Assembly (NCBI GenBank): GCA_018350325.1
Contig: JAEVLN010000010.1
Span: forward strand, 310,001-374,000
From: Globodera rostochiensis
Taxonomy: Eukaryota; Nematoda; Chromadorea; Rhabditida; Heteroderidae
DNA length: 64,000 nt
Direction: 5' to 3'
Shown: positions 10,674 to 21,710 of the stretch, piece after piece
Layout of the letters: each line of letters opens with the position of its first letter
How positions within the stretch are numbered: position 1 is the first letter of the stretch
Translations under genes and position numbers: made by a program
Notes under the pieces: model-generated
Databases searched by the model: none
What the model saw: only the letters and a program-made list of their open reading frames with translations
Told to the model about the DNA's origin: nothing

Positions 10674-12487
10674 TTAACTGAATTTTTTTGTAAATAAATT
10701 CCTTATACAAATTCCAAATGGTTGTGTTGTGAAATCAAATGCCGTTGTTGGAGCTCCTGCTAATGGATAATCTTTGCACAACTCACAGTTTGGAGAAGCT
10801 TCTTCGTTCACCACGGTTATTTTCGATTGAACTACAGTAACCACCTCGCCTATGTGGCTTATACGGTGACGCAGGAACAGTTTCGTGAACATCAGACGGC
10901 AATCGTCGCGTATGGTTTTGTTAAACGTCAAATAAATGAGCGGAGGCAATCCTTGGGACAAGCAAGTTTGATTAAATAAAGAAAGAATTGCCGATACCAT
11001 GAACGTGTAACCTAAAAAATTTCGGGAAAATCAAAAATTAATTTTTTAAATTTTTTTACCAAGCAAATTCGGCAAGGGTCACCATCCACTGCGGGGGTTC
11101 GTAGTTTTGCAAGTAAAAGAATAAAAAGCAGGTCAACGTGTTCAGCAGGGAGATCAAAAACACTTGAGTAAAGATCTTAACCAAGCAAAAATACCATAGT
11201 GATCATACAAAAATAGGTAATTTGAAAGTGATCAAAAATAGGTAATTTGAAAGTGATCAAAAAAACAATAATTGACTCGAATTTGCACTGCGCCCATTTC
11301 GGAGACGACAACGCCAAACTGTCGGCGGTTCTTTTGAACGTCGTAAAAAAAAAGTTTGGCGGCAAATATCAGATAGATAAGCGGGCACAGAAATGCCACG
11401 ACAGTGTTATGCGCTCTGTGCAGCCAGTGTTCATACTTTTTAATAATTGGGAATTTAAATAAATTTATTTTAAAACAAAACAAAACAAATTTATTTCCAA
11501 CTCTTAAACATCGCCATTCTGCTGATCAGTGATCACCCCACTAGTGTTCGGCAAATGGCTTCGATCGATATTCGATACGATATTTCGATAAAATATCGGT
11601 ATCGAAAAATATCGAATTAATAGATTTTTTCCGATACGATATTTCGATACAAATATCGCGATATGTTGCGATATTTATATCAAAATATCGTATCGTGCCG
11701 AACACTAATCACCACCTCCTCGTGTTGATCATCTCCGGTGCGATAGTCAGCAAATGGGTAGAAGAACCAAGCAAAGTTAATGCTGCTGTACACAACGGGC
11801 TTCATGAACACAGCCCAATAGAGGGCGTAAATGGAGCAGCCGGTAAGCCAAAGCAAGGTGCGCTGGCCGGAGAACAAAATGTGCGAGAAACGGGGGGAGA
11901 CGAGACCGAGACAGCGATTGAATGCCAAAACCTTTTAGGCATTGGCATTTAAATTTGTTTTACCCGTTCCATTAAAGCGGTGACAAATTTACCAAATCAG
12001 CACAAGTTTCGGCACCCCAGAGGGCTTAAAAGAAGAATAAAAGATTATTTTCTTCATAAAAACTATTTCAAACCTATCCCGGGGATTCCCACAAAATACA
12101 TCAGTGTCGGATAGGAGCAGAACACGGCACCGCGCAGATTGGCCCAAGCGCAGAAAAAGCCGGGCATCCACATTGCGGCCAGATCAATAATGCCGATGTA
12201 GAAAAGAATCTTGTAGCAGGAGCTGTCGCGCAAGTGCTTCCAGATGGAGAACATGCACGGCACGTACAGAACCTTAGTAAAGTAACAATTTGATCATATT
12301 GATTATCATTCATGATCAGGCCACCATCAGTAGATGATCTCACATAGTAAATGGCGCATAACACGCAAGCAGCGATTGACTCCGGCACAAACTGCCGACG
12401 CTCCAGTGCAATCGAGTTAATCTCCAGCCCTGTACAGTTGTACAGCCGTTCGTACTCAGCATGACGGAACAAGAACAGCTCCATCAC
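10674..12487 (-). CDS. Srt-type serpentine (7TM) chemoreceptor
   Basis: G-protein-coupled receptor of the nematode Srt class, expected in the plasma membrane of sensory neurons. Exon 1 (12345-12487) encodes an N-terminus with YERLYNCTG; exon 2 (from 12272) gives VPCMFSIWKH and YKILFYIGIIDLAAMW (TM1-2), GAVFCSYPTLMYFVG, then ALWGAETCADL, LAFNRCLGL (end of TM3), and a last membrane region reading through HGLPPLIYLTFNKTIR. The TM7 junction needs a 48-bp intron that splits the HG codons and is missed by simple frame reading. The cytoplasmic tail ends at 10674. A hAT-like MITE (11542-11707) lies in an intron. Phases agree at the junctions checked. The class call rests on order and motifs, not on a search. 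Confidence 0.85.
11542..11707. mobile_element. hAT-like MITE inside Srt intron (mirror copy)
   Basis: Mirror image of 6095-6260 within the intron after the exon encoding the HEEV segment of the Srt gene. Same inverted ends and TCGATA-word interior. Confidence 0.8.
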
Positions 12488-12680
12488 GAAATGTAATGTT
12501 TCAACAAGATATGAAAGTTAACTCTCCCGCATCGTGACAAAAAAAGAAAGTAAACATTTGTGGCAAAAAGTGCTATTATTTTGAACACATAATTAAATTT
12601 GAATTAACATTTTTAAGCAACGTTGCTCAGACGGTAATTCATTGGCTTGTGTGTGAAGCTGTTCTCTCACTGCACCGAAA

Positions 12681-13676
12681 GTGTTGGGTGATAGATTCTT
12701 GCCCGGTGCTAACATGTTGGGTTCTCGATTCTTGCCCGGGGCTAACATGTTGGGTTCTCGATTCTTGCCCGGTGCTAACATGTTGGGTTCTCGATTCTTG
12801 CCCGGGGCTAACATGTTGGGTTCTCGATTCTTGCCCGGGGCTAACATGTTGGGTTCTCGATTCTTGCCCTGGGCTAACATGTTGGGTTCTCGATTCTTGC
12901 CCGGTGCTAACATGTTGGGTTCTCGATTCTTGCCCGGGGCTAACATGTTGGGTTCTCGATTCTTGCCTTGGGCTAACATGTTGGGTTCTCGATTCTTGCC
13001 CGGTGCTAACATGTTGGGTTCTCAATTCTTGCCCGGGGCTAACTCGATTCTTGCCCTGGGCTAACATGTTGGGTTCTCGATTCTTGCCCGGTGCTAACAT
13101 GTTGGGTTCTCGATTCTTGCCCGGTGCTAACATGTTGGGTTCTCGATTCTTAGCCGGGGCTAACATGTGGGGGTTCTCGATTCTTGCCTGGGGCTACCAT
13201 GTTGGGTTCTCGATTCTTGCCCGGGGCTAACATGTGGGGGTTCTCGATTCTTGCCTGGGGCTAACATGTGGGGGTTCTCGATTCTTGCCCGGGGCTAACA
13301 TGTGGGGGTTCTCGATTCTTGCCTGGGGCTAACATGTGGAGGTTCTCGATTCTTGCCTGGGGCTAACATGTGGGGGTTCTCGATTCTTGCCCGGTGCTAA
13401 CATGTTGGGTTCTCGATTCTTGCCCGGGGCTAACATGTTGGGTTCTCGATTCTTGCCCGGGGCTAACATGTTGGGTTCTCGATTCTTGCCCGGGGCTAAC
13501 ATGTTGGGTTCTCGATTCTTGCCCGGGGCTAACATGTTGGGTTCTCGATTCTTGCCCGGGGCTAACATGTTGGGTTCTCGATTCTTGCCCGGGGCTAACA
13601 TGTTGGGTTCTCGATTCTTGCCCGGGGCTAACATGTTGGGTTCTCGATTCTTGCCTGGGGCTACCATGTTGCCTAC
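12681..13676. repeat. 33-bp minisatellite, about 30 copies
   Basis: Tandem array with a unit of the form GATTCTTGCCCGGGGCTAAC plus ATGTTGGGTTCTC. The variants are few point changes (CCCGGGG, CCCGGTG, CCTGGGG; TGTTGGG or TGTGGGG). Because the unit is 33 bp and has no stop in several frames, long open frames appear on both strands (MLAPGKNREPN repeated on minus, WVLDSCPGLTC on plus). No start context, splice sites or flanking coding frame tie them to a gene, so the array is treated as non-coding. Confidence 0.9.
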
Positions 13677-14660
13677 CTAGGTATCTCTTTTTACTGCAAA
13701 TGCCCGCCAATTAAGAAGGGCAATGCGAAAGCGGGGCTCACTTGCTCATTATAAAATAAAAACATTTTCTTTCCTTCAGTCGTCACATTTGCGTGACTCT
13801 TCTTCTGCTTCGGCATTTAAATTAAAAGGGCAAAAGCGACAAAACAATCCGACAAAATACAAATCATTCATATAAAAAAATGTAAACATGGCAACGGAGG
13901 ACGTATGGCACAATGTAAAAAGAATTGAAGAATGTGAAACGGAGTGAAAAGTATGTAAAGCAAAAATCCGAACTTTTTATTTTAACTTTTTAAATTGAGC
14001 CATTTTTGTTTAACCCACAAAATGAAAAGGTATTTTGTCCTCGTTTGGACCAAAAATGGCAATTTAAGAAAATGATTTCATAATATTCATGAAAACGCGC
14101 GTTTCAATACAGTGTCACCCATATCGTATGACCAGGGTTGATCCGGGTCAAGAAAAATGTCGGGTTTCGGCTCATTGGGTCTTCGGGTTAAAAATTTGTT
14201 TTTTCAAAATATTAATCAAAAATCAAAATTAAATGTAAAATCATAAATAATTGTGCAATATAACTTTTTGTCCAAGTTTTATGTTGCTAAAGGGTTCTTA
14301 TCGAAGTTTGAGTGAGACTTCCACACAACGGCCTTAGAGCTACCGACGAATAATGAACACAAAATGCCATCAGAAAACTCAAATTCAAATTAATTGACCA
14401 ATTCTGTCCCAACATTTTTAAAAGTTCATAAATTCTGTTTATTGCTGAATGGTATAATTTCTTTCCAGGAAATAATGGACAATAAAAGGCCGTAGATTTA
14501 TGCAAATGAAGTCAAACAAATTTAACCAAAAGCTAAAGGAGAAATATAAAATGAGAATGTCAAATTTCTTACTGAATTTTTAGAAGCAATAAAAATAGTG
14601 TCAAAAATTGTTAAAATCGTTGTTCTCAGGTCACCAACATTTCCATTTACTCAATTGTCT
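13677..14660. other. Intergenic, no gene seen
   Basis: AT-rich spacer. At about 14132-14200 a fragment beginning CAGGGTTGATCCGGG with GGGTC/CGGGTT words looks like one end of another hAT-like low-complexity element; no matching second end was found. Open frames on minus at 14287-14505 have no support. Confidence 0.4.
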
Positions 14661-14661
14661 G

Positions 14662-16500
14662 TCACTGGCGTTCCATCGGTCGCTGACCAAAACGGCTTTG
14701 GTTTTGGTTGCCTTTTGGAGGAGTTCGGCCATCGTCGCGTTTATTGTTGTTGGAACGAGATTCGCTGATGTCGGAAGAGGAGGTGAACGAATCGAACTCC
14801 TGCTGTTGCTGATGATGCGGAGGTTGCGCAGGAGGCGGCTGAACGCGATTGTAGACAGAATCGGCCAATGGCGGGTATCCTGCAGAATTAGAGATTTCCG
14901 AAATCCTAATGTTTTTTGAAAAAAGGTTGAAGCCCGTAAATCCATAAAAAAGGATTACGACAAAGTGCTTCAAGGTATGTCGACTCCCGTTGTTGACGAA
15001 AAGCGGCACTTCCACTCGCCATTTGACTGTTGTTTGATCCGTAGCCACGAGACGATTTTGCACGCAAGTTGTCGACAAACTGCCGCGGATTTGCATAAGA
15101 CGAATGGTTTTGACCTTAAAAGACGGCATATTCTCTGATCGTTAGGGGAGAAGCCCGTTTTTAGAACATAATTCATAGAAAGTTACAGTAAAATATTGTA
15201 GTCCCATTTCAAAACACTCATCTACCGTAATACTGGTGCCGCTGCTTTTGCTGTTCAATTCTTTGCTGCTCCTGTAACAACTCAGTCTCTCTTTGTTTCT
15301 TCGCAGAGTTGAGAAGGCTCTGCTGCTCCAGGTCGTTCAGATACTGCTCCACCCGGTTGCCCGCTTAAGGAAGAATTGGAAATAAAATTTCTTTTTTGGT
15401 TTATAATCTAAGGTTTTGTTTTGCACTAAATAAGCAAATTCCGGCTCCTTACGCATTTCATTTCTGCTCGGCTTCGGCATGAACTCAGTGCCGGCCATCT
15501 CTTCCGTGTACTCCTTCTGATTAACCTCCCGTGTCTTCTGTTGCGCTTCGTACATTTGCTTAATGTTTGGTCCAAAAATCGGCAATTTGCAAAGTTCCTC
15601 AAAGAATTCTGTCACATCCTCCGCCTTAATCACTTTCAGCCCGTTGGAGTCGTTGGCATTCGCAGCGTCAATGAGCTCCTTTTGCTCTTTGTAGAGACGG
15701 AGCGATTCCTTAACACCGATTCAGAACAATTAAATCGAGTCAATCTCCCAAAAAACTGACTCGGAGTCCCTTAAGCTTCTCCACATAAAGCTTCTGATCC
15801 GCTTCTCCGTCGGTTTCAGCAACAAATCGTTCTCCATCCTGGATGGACAACAAAATGTACGCCTCCATGCTGTCGTTGTACGGCGTCAGTGCCCACGTCT
15901 TCAGAAAGGAGCAAAACAAAGCTGCCTGAAATGTTTTTCAAAAGTCACGTTGAACCATCCTGATCGCCCGCCTATGCTCTAAGATAAATTCGAGACCGAA
16001 GATCGATAAGTCTCGACCGTCGATCAACAAATCAAACCAGTTTGGCCAATTCAAATGATAATTAATGCCTTGGAATAGATCTTCTCCCGCTCATCCAGCA
16101 TCTGCAGCCGGTACGACTCCAATGTGGACAAAGTGTCACGCTTATCTACGAACAGCTTCCGCTTCGCTTCGTCCAGTTCATTTGTCACTACCATTTGATC
16201 AAAGCGGATGTACATGTGCACACTCCAATCGCAGCCGCATACCTTAACAATGAAACGATTCCGTTAATTGGTTTAGAACGATTCCGTTAGACCGGATTCG
16301 TTCAAAAACTCGCTTTGCATTTGTCCTGTCCATCAAATGCCCAACATTTTTTCAGCGACTCATCGGGCATAGTTGGTGTTTGGATGTTTTCCAGGTAACA
16401 TTGCTTTTGACACTTTTTGTACAGTTTGATAAAGTTGCCTCCAGCAGTCCTTTTTTCTTCAGTGCAACACTTCTTAAGCATTTAAATGTTAAAAAATATT
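14662..16500 (-). CDS. Unrecognised Q/N-rich protein
   Basis: Minus-strand exons of one gene, read towards 14662: a Cys-bearing N-terminal part (about 16300-16480, KKCQKQCYLENIQ), a helical exon (about 16065-16245, TNELDEAKRKLFVDKRDTL), exons at 15790-15930 and 15433-15715 (EDVTEFFEELCKLPIFG; YTEEMAGTEFMPKPSRNEM), a Q-rich coiled-coil exon (about 15230-15365), an exon at 15010-15120 ending STYLEAL, and a terminal exon starting at 14879 rich in Q, N, S and P. Phases agree for the last three exons, but the junction near 16300 is unresolved, so the start is uncertain. No signal peptide or membrane segment. Composition suggests an intracellular scaffold or RNA-associated protein; this is a guess. 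Confidence 0.55.
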
Positions 16501-16712
16501 ATATGAAATGCCGTGGCAGTGTTTGAGTGATTCGAGGATTTTTGATGCGACCAATCAGCGCCAGCAGGGTTACTTACTACCTATTCGGTAAAATACTAAA
16601 AACCAGAAAAAGCGTCGGCACTTTCCCGTACCAACCCCGACCTCTAGTGCGAACGGCGAGTAAAGATAAGCAAAGAAGATAAAATAAACCCAAGCAACAC
16701 GGGAACAACGAG

Positions 16713-19080
16713 CTAAATGCCGACCGCAGTGCAAACGATGTCCTGGTGTTGCAGAGGAACAAACTGGACGGTTTCAAAGATGGGCGCGGTGGTCAGCTCC
16801 TGTTCCCCTCTGCTGATGGCTTCTTGGTGTTCTTTGATGCGGACGAGGTTCTCCTTGAAGTGCACGAATATTGACAACAGTTTAAACCAAAAAAAATTTG
16901 AGTTTTTCACCTGAATTTTCTGGGAAATGGACGCCAATGGGTAGGTCAAGTCGACGATGGTCCGATGGGCCTTGTTGAGCGACACGGTTTCCCAAGTACG
17001 GTAAGGCTTCAACGCGGAAACGTTCTTCAACATTCGCTGGAGTTCCTGTTCTGCCCGGGTCCAACTCTCCGAAAAATTGGCCATGTTTTCCTCGGAGTAC
17101 CGAACTTTGGCTTTTTTGATGAGACACAAATGCTCAAACGCCTCATTGTCCAGACAGTAAATTCTGTTCCGGTGGAGAGGAATGGACACCTTAATTTGGG
17201 GTTTGGTCAATATTTTGTACCAATTTAAACAAAATTTGCTCATTTTTATAATACTTAAATGTTAATAATTAAACACAGTAACTCCCCACATTATGCGCAG
17301 CTTCAATCGGATTCAGAATTGCTTGCAACACTTCCCGCGTTTTTCCTAAATGATTTTCTTTTCAATGTCCCATGGCATACGAAACGAACCCATTTTGTAA
17401 TTGGACCCTCGAGCGTAAGTGCACATAAAAAAAATGTTCTGAAATAAACTGCATTTCCTTCCATCTGCGAGCCCTTCCTCCGCCTACCTCTGCGGCATTT
17501 TTATGCAAATAAGTGAGCAGTCCGTTGATGCAATATTTGAAAAACATCGACATATACATGCCGGGGGTGGACTGCCGAAGGATGAAGATGGCGTGCAGTT
17601 CAGGCAATGTGCTGATGAAGCTGAGCGTCTTCTGAAAGTTCAAATTGTCCTCTTCGACTCCGCCCGTGTCGCCGATGCCCGGCGTATCGATCAAACGGAT
17701 TTTGAGCCCATCTGAAGTTTAATTTAATTAATTTTAAAAGTAGAAATGTCTCATCTGACGACCTCTCAAAGTGATTATGTCCGCCTTAGGCCTTTTGGTC
17801 TGCGATTTGCCAGGCTCAAGGCACTCGTCTTTACTCAGCTTTCCTATAAACACCTCCGTCTGCACCAACTTCCCGTCGGCATCGTATTCCTCCGTACTGA
17901 ACCGGGCCGGTATCACCGATTCAATTTCATCCGCCTGTTCAAATTATTTGTTGTACAATCATGGGTTTTTAGAAAATGATCTGAGAACTATACAAGGATT
18001 TGACATCAAAAGATCTGATCGAATCACCCAAAAAGACACCTGAATTGCTTCCTCGAAGGTCGGATGCTTCAGATAGTTGACGATCGCATTGATCAGCGTT
18101 GATTTGCCCACGCCAGTCTCGCCCAACAGCAAAATGGTCAAAATGCCCTTACTTTTCAATCTTTCCAACTCCTTGTTCAACTGCGTTTTCGTTGCAAAGT
18201 GCTTGAATTCATTTCCATGAGCGTCCACATCGTTGCAGCGGAAAGAGAACTCCTCCACCGGTGTGGCACCACAAGCGCAATAAAAATGAGTCATTGGAGC
18301 CTTTTTGGAAGAAATTTAAACAATTTAAATGTTCAAAGGCAATTGACTTACATTTTCATCTTTTACGAAGGCCAACGTTTGGCCACAGTCATCGCAGCCC
18401 CACAATAAGTCGTTGTTCTGACATTTACCCCCATAGACTGTGCAGAGGGGACATGGCAAACTGCATGGTTCTGTCTTCTTCTGAGGTACTGCTCCAACTT
18501 CAGTTTGTTGAGAATTCTCGATCTGAAGATTTGCGTTTTGCTTTATCCTTGCATTTATTGACCCGAGCAATGCAAATTTCCAATTTCTGTGCTTCCTCCG
18601 TCACACAATCGGCCGTCAGCAATTTGTGCCCGCGCATTTTGACCAATCGACTGCCAATGTTTGGGAATCCGTCCAATTCGAGAATGCCTTGCGGCAATCC
18701 GTCGTATGCCGTGGCATCGTCGTCACTCAACATAACATCCAAATCAACAAAGGCGCAGCTTTTTCCCCGTTTAGCCATTTGGTAAAGTTGGCCCAAACAT
18801 CGTCGAAAGGATCGTTCTCCGTCGTGTTGAGAAGACAAACCGCCTCCATCATCGACGGGTGGAGTTGTTCTCGACTCGCTGTACAGAAGGACAAAGTGCA
18901 AAGTCAAAGAAGCGTTGGTGCTGGAGCCACCGTTGCCAAGCAGTACATCCGTCAGGCGTCGATTGCCACGTCCGATGTATTGAACACCTTCAAAAGCGAA
19001 GATTACACCATTTCGACATGAATCCCCTCCCCATTGCCTTTTGAATCCAATTGCCGGATCAGCTCCATTCTTGGTTCCAT
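16713..19080 (-). CDS. P-loop GTPase, 5'-truncated paralogue (copy 2)
   Basis: Second copy of the GTPase half of the 42-5312 gene. It keeps the thioredoxin-like stretch, the Cys-rich segment, Walker [10 protein letters not shown] (about 18110) and DTPGIGDTGG (about 17680), and the C-terminal tail to 16713, but lacks the acidic, repeat-bearing and SNTX-like N-terminal parts. Homology stops at about 19080, where an in-frame ATG ([10 protein letters not shown]) could serve as start. A one-base difference from copy 1 near 17349 falls in a 35-36 bp intron and does not break the frame. It may be a working shorter GTPase or a decaying partial duplicate. The 3' region and introns are also conserved, so the duplication was genomic rather than by retroposition. 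Confidence 0.7.
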
Positions 19081-20929
19081 GGAACTGAATTAAATTAGAT
19101 CAATAATGATGCGTCAAACTAATCCCAACCTTAAACTGAACACATTTTCATTTTCATTATGAAATTTTTCGAAAATTAAAATAGGCGCTAGGTCAAACTG
19201 CCAACCGGTCATAATGCCAACCTAGCCAGAGCCCCAAGACCAAAACTGCTCAAAATGGGCGTTAAACATACGTTATAAAAACGTTTCATAATTACATATG
19301 TAAAAATTAGGGCTGCGATCTCAAAATTTTTAAAATCCGCATTGGAGCATAAAAAATCCTCATTTGATACCCAAAATCCGCAAATTCATCATAATATTTT
19401 TTACACTAATTTGCAAGAATTGTCTGAAAAGATGAAATTTCGGACAAAACCAACAACCCGATTTAATCTTGATCGAAAACTCGGGTTCAGCACCAAAACA
19501 AACCTAGGGACATGTTTTTTTTGAATGGTTGATGCAAATTTAGGTGGCTTTCAAGATTTTTCAATTCTATTCCAAACACTACCTATCATTATAAATTCAT
19601 TTATTATATTTGAATGGGTCAGTTATGTTACATATGTTTGAGATAGGGTGGGGATAAAGATCAACACATCTGCTGCAGAGTGTACATATCGGTCGTCCTG
19701 CTCTGTCTACCCATTCCCCCCCCCCCCCCCCCCCCGCCATCAATCGCCCGTCATTTTCTGGGGTCGGCGTTTTGCCCAAACACATTCAAATGAATGCAAA
19801 TTGACCTCTGTGCTGAATGCTCTCTGGTCTTTCTTTGTGTACAAATGAAAAAGAAAAGGGCTAATTTGTAAGGGTCATCACCAGCAGCAGCAGCGGAAGA
19901 TTCGCCGCATTTAAAGCAGGGTGCGCATCTGTACTTATTTGTCAGTAATGTACTGATACATCTAGATCGATTTATCTCGTCGGGAGCTGTCAATTGATAC
20001 CAAATTTGTGCAGCTTGGTGCACGGGAACACACAGAATAGGCCAAAAATATTCATTTTGGACATGTTTAAGTTGTTTTTTGTTTTCTCAGTAACTTGACA
20101 TTCGTTTTATGTTTTTGTTTTCGAAGACTTTGTTTTAAATTTTATTTACCCTGCTTTTGGTTAAATTTATTTTCACTTTATTTGCATAAATTTGAGGCTT
20201 TTTAGTTTGGCCGTTTTTCAAATATCCCATTATTTTCTAGCAATGCACTTGAATTTTAAAGCTGAAAAAAGTTATTGAATGCCCACAAGGCTTGGTGAGG
20301 GAGCGCATCTCGCGCGGGAGAGTCCCGAGTATAAATTCAATTATTTTTGCAAAAATAGAAACGATTTTAACCTAATTACAATTACTTCGACACATTTATT
20401 GTTGATTTAAAAAGTAGCGGATATTCGACAAACTTTCTGATTTAACTTTTATTTGGGCTGTCACGGGTTGCCTAAAGAAAGCGTTTATTCGCCAAATTAA
20501 AAAAGGTCCAAAACAACGCGCCGTTCATTTATTTTCCTTGCCCACTTTTACCCTTTTTACGGGTGAGAAAAGTTAAAATGAACCAAACATTAATTACTCT
20601 TAATGCTCCGCGAAAATTTATTCTTTTCTATAAATGATTCTCTTTTATCAAAAAATAAAAAGTTGACTTAGTTCAAAAGAGTTTCACTTTTGGATTAAAA
20701 AGGTAAAATTGTTTCTTTAAAACGATATTAAAACTTTTATGATGCGACAAATTTTGCATAGATTTAGGAGGGTTTTTAGCATTTATTTGATTCATTTTGT
20801 ACAAAAATTACATTTACAAATTAGCACAACTTGGGACCTACCATCTCCAAAACAAAAAAATTTCACTAAATTCATGAGAATTTCCGCTTAGGTTGAATAA
20901 TTTAAGAAAATTTGTAAATTGTCCAAATT
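19081..20929. other. Intergenic, no gene seen
   Basis: AT-rich. Contains a fragment beginning TAGGGCTGCGATC at 19308 with ATCCGCA words, resembling one end of a low-complexity hAT-like element, and a 17-22 base C run at about 19717. The minus-strand open frames at 19597-20023 have no supporting splice structure. The last 150 bp should contain the promoter of the peptide gene that follows. Confidence 0.4.
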
Positions 20930-21335
20930 ATGCTGGCCAAAAGCGCTCGTCTCCTCTTAATTTGTGTGCTCGTATTAGCCGCGTTGATCGAAATGTCTGC
21001 AGGTAATATGTACCAAAATTGAAGCACTATTTGCTGTTTTTGATTGGTCTGATTATGTTCAGATCGTTACAAAAATCACCAAAACGCCTAAACTCTGTCC
21101 TTAAGCCTATGGATACGGTGGCTATGGTTATGGTGGGTGCTGTGGCGGTGGTTGGAATGGCGGTTACGGTGGTTGGAATGGCGGTTACGGTGGCTGGAAT
21201 GGCGGTTACGGTGGTTGGCCTGGCGGTTACGGTGGCTGGAATGGCGGTTGGGGCGGAGGATGGGGAGGAGGCGGTTGGGGAGGGGGCTGGCGTCATCATC
21301 ACTGGAGACACCATTGGGGCTGGGGTAAAAAGTGA
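20930..21335 (+). CDS. Secreted Gly/Trp-rich peptide, nlp/cnc-like
   Basis: Two exons. Exon 1 (20930-21002) encodes a clear signal peptide (MLAKSARLLLICVLVLAALI, cleavage likely after MSAG or nearby). The phase-1 intron 21003-21105 leads to exon 2 (21106-21335), which encodes tandem GGYGGWN-type repeats, then WGGG repeats and a short His-rich tail ending HWGWGKK. Length, signal peptide and the GGWGK-like end resemble C. elegans nlp-29/cnc antimicrobial peptides induced by infection or wounding. The function is by analogy. A second member with the same gene structure and WGKK end is at 63347-63727. The plus-strand open frame starting at 21019 is only partly correct because it misses the intron. 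Confidence 0.85.
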
Positions 21336-21710
21336 TCACTAATTGGGCGGCGTTAACCTCTGTCTGTGCTACTTCTTTGAACTGATCCAAAAATGATGTG
21401 ACATTTGATCTGATCACTTGATGCTAAGTGAAGGATGGACCAAATAAATGATCAGGCGCTTTTGAATGCGCTGATCAGATCAATCAACTGTCATTGTAAT
21501 TTTTGGCGCATAATCTTACACAATTAACTCTTGTTGTCACAAGAAATTATCAAATGCATTATAATAAACCTTTTTTTATTTAAAAACTGTTTAGAATTTT
21601 ATTTGTTTTTTATAGTCGGTTAATTAATTAACAATTTTTAAAATGCTATTTGAGAAAATGTAACCAATTTTACGAAAAGCAACAACAAAAAAGCCAATTT
21701 ATGCATTAGA

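Larger units (their letters stand above)
9611..12206 (-). repeat. Right arm of 2.6-kb inverted duplication
   Basis: Reverse complement of 5596-8191. Beyond 12206 the sequence is unique and contains the missing 5' end of the Srt gene, so this arm holds the complete gene and the other the truncated one. Confidence 0.95.

Noticed and set aside
12681..13676. CRISPR-like array
   Set aside because: Units are contiguous 33-bp tandem copies without unique spacers, in a eukaryotic sequence.
12593..13710. Long repeat-protein frames (MLAPGKNREPN and WVLDSCPGLTC types) as genes
   Set aside because: They are open on both strands and in several frames because the 33-bp unit lacks stops; no start context, intron or flanking coding sequence.
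17340..17360. Frameshift in the second GTPase copy
   Set aside because: One base fewer than in copy 1, but the difference lies in a 35-36 bp intron (donor GTATGC, acceptor TTTAG) that fits both copies in phase 1.
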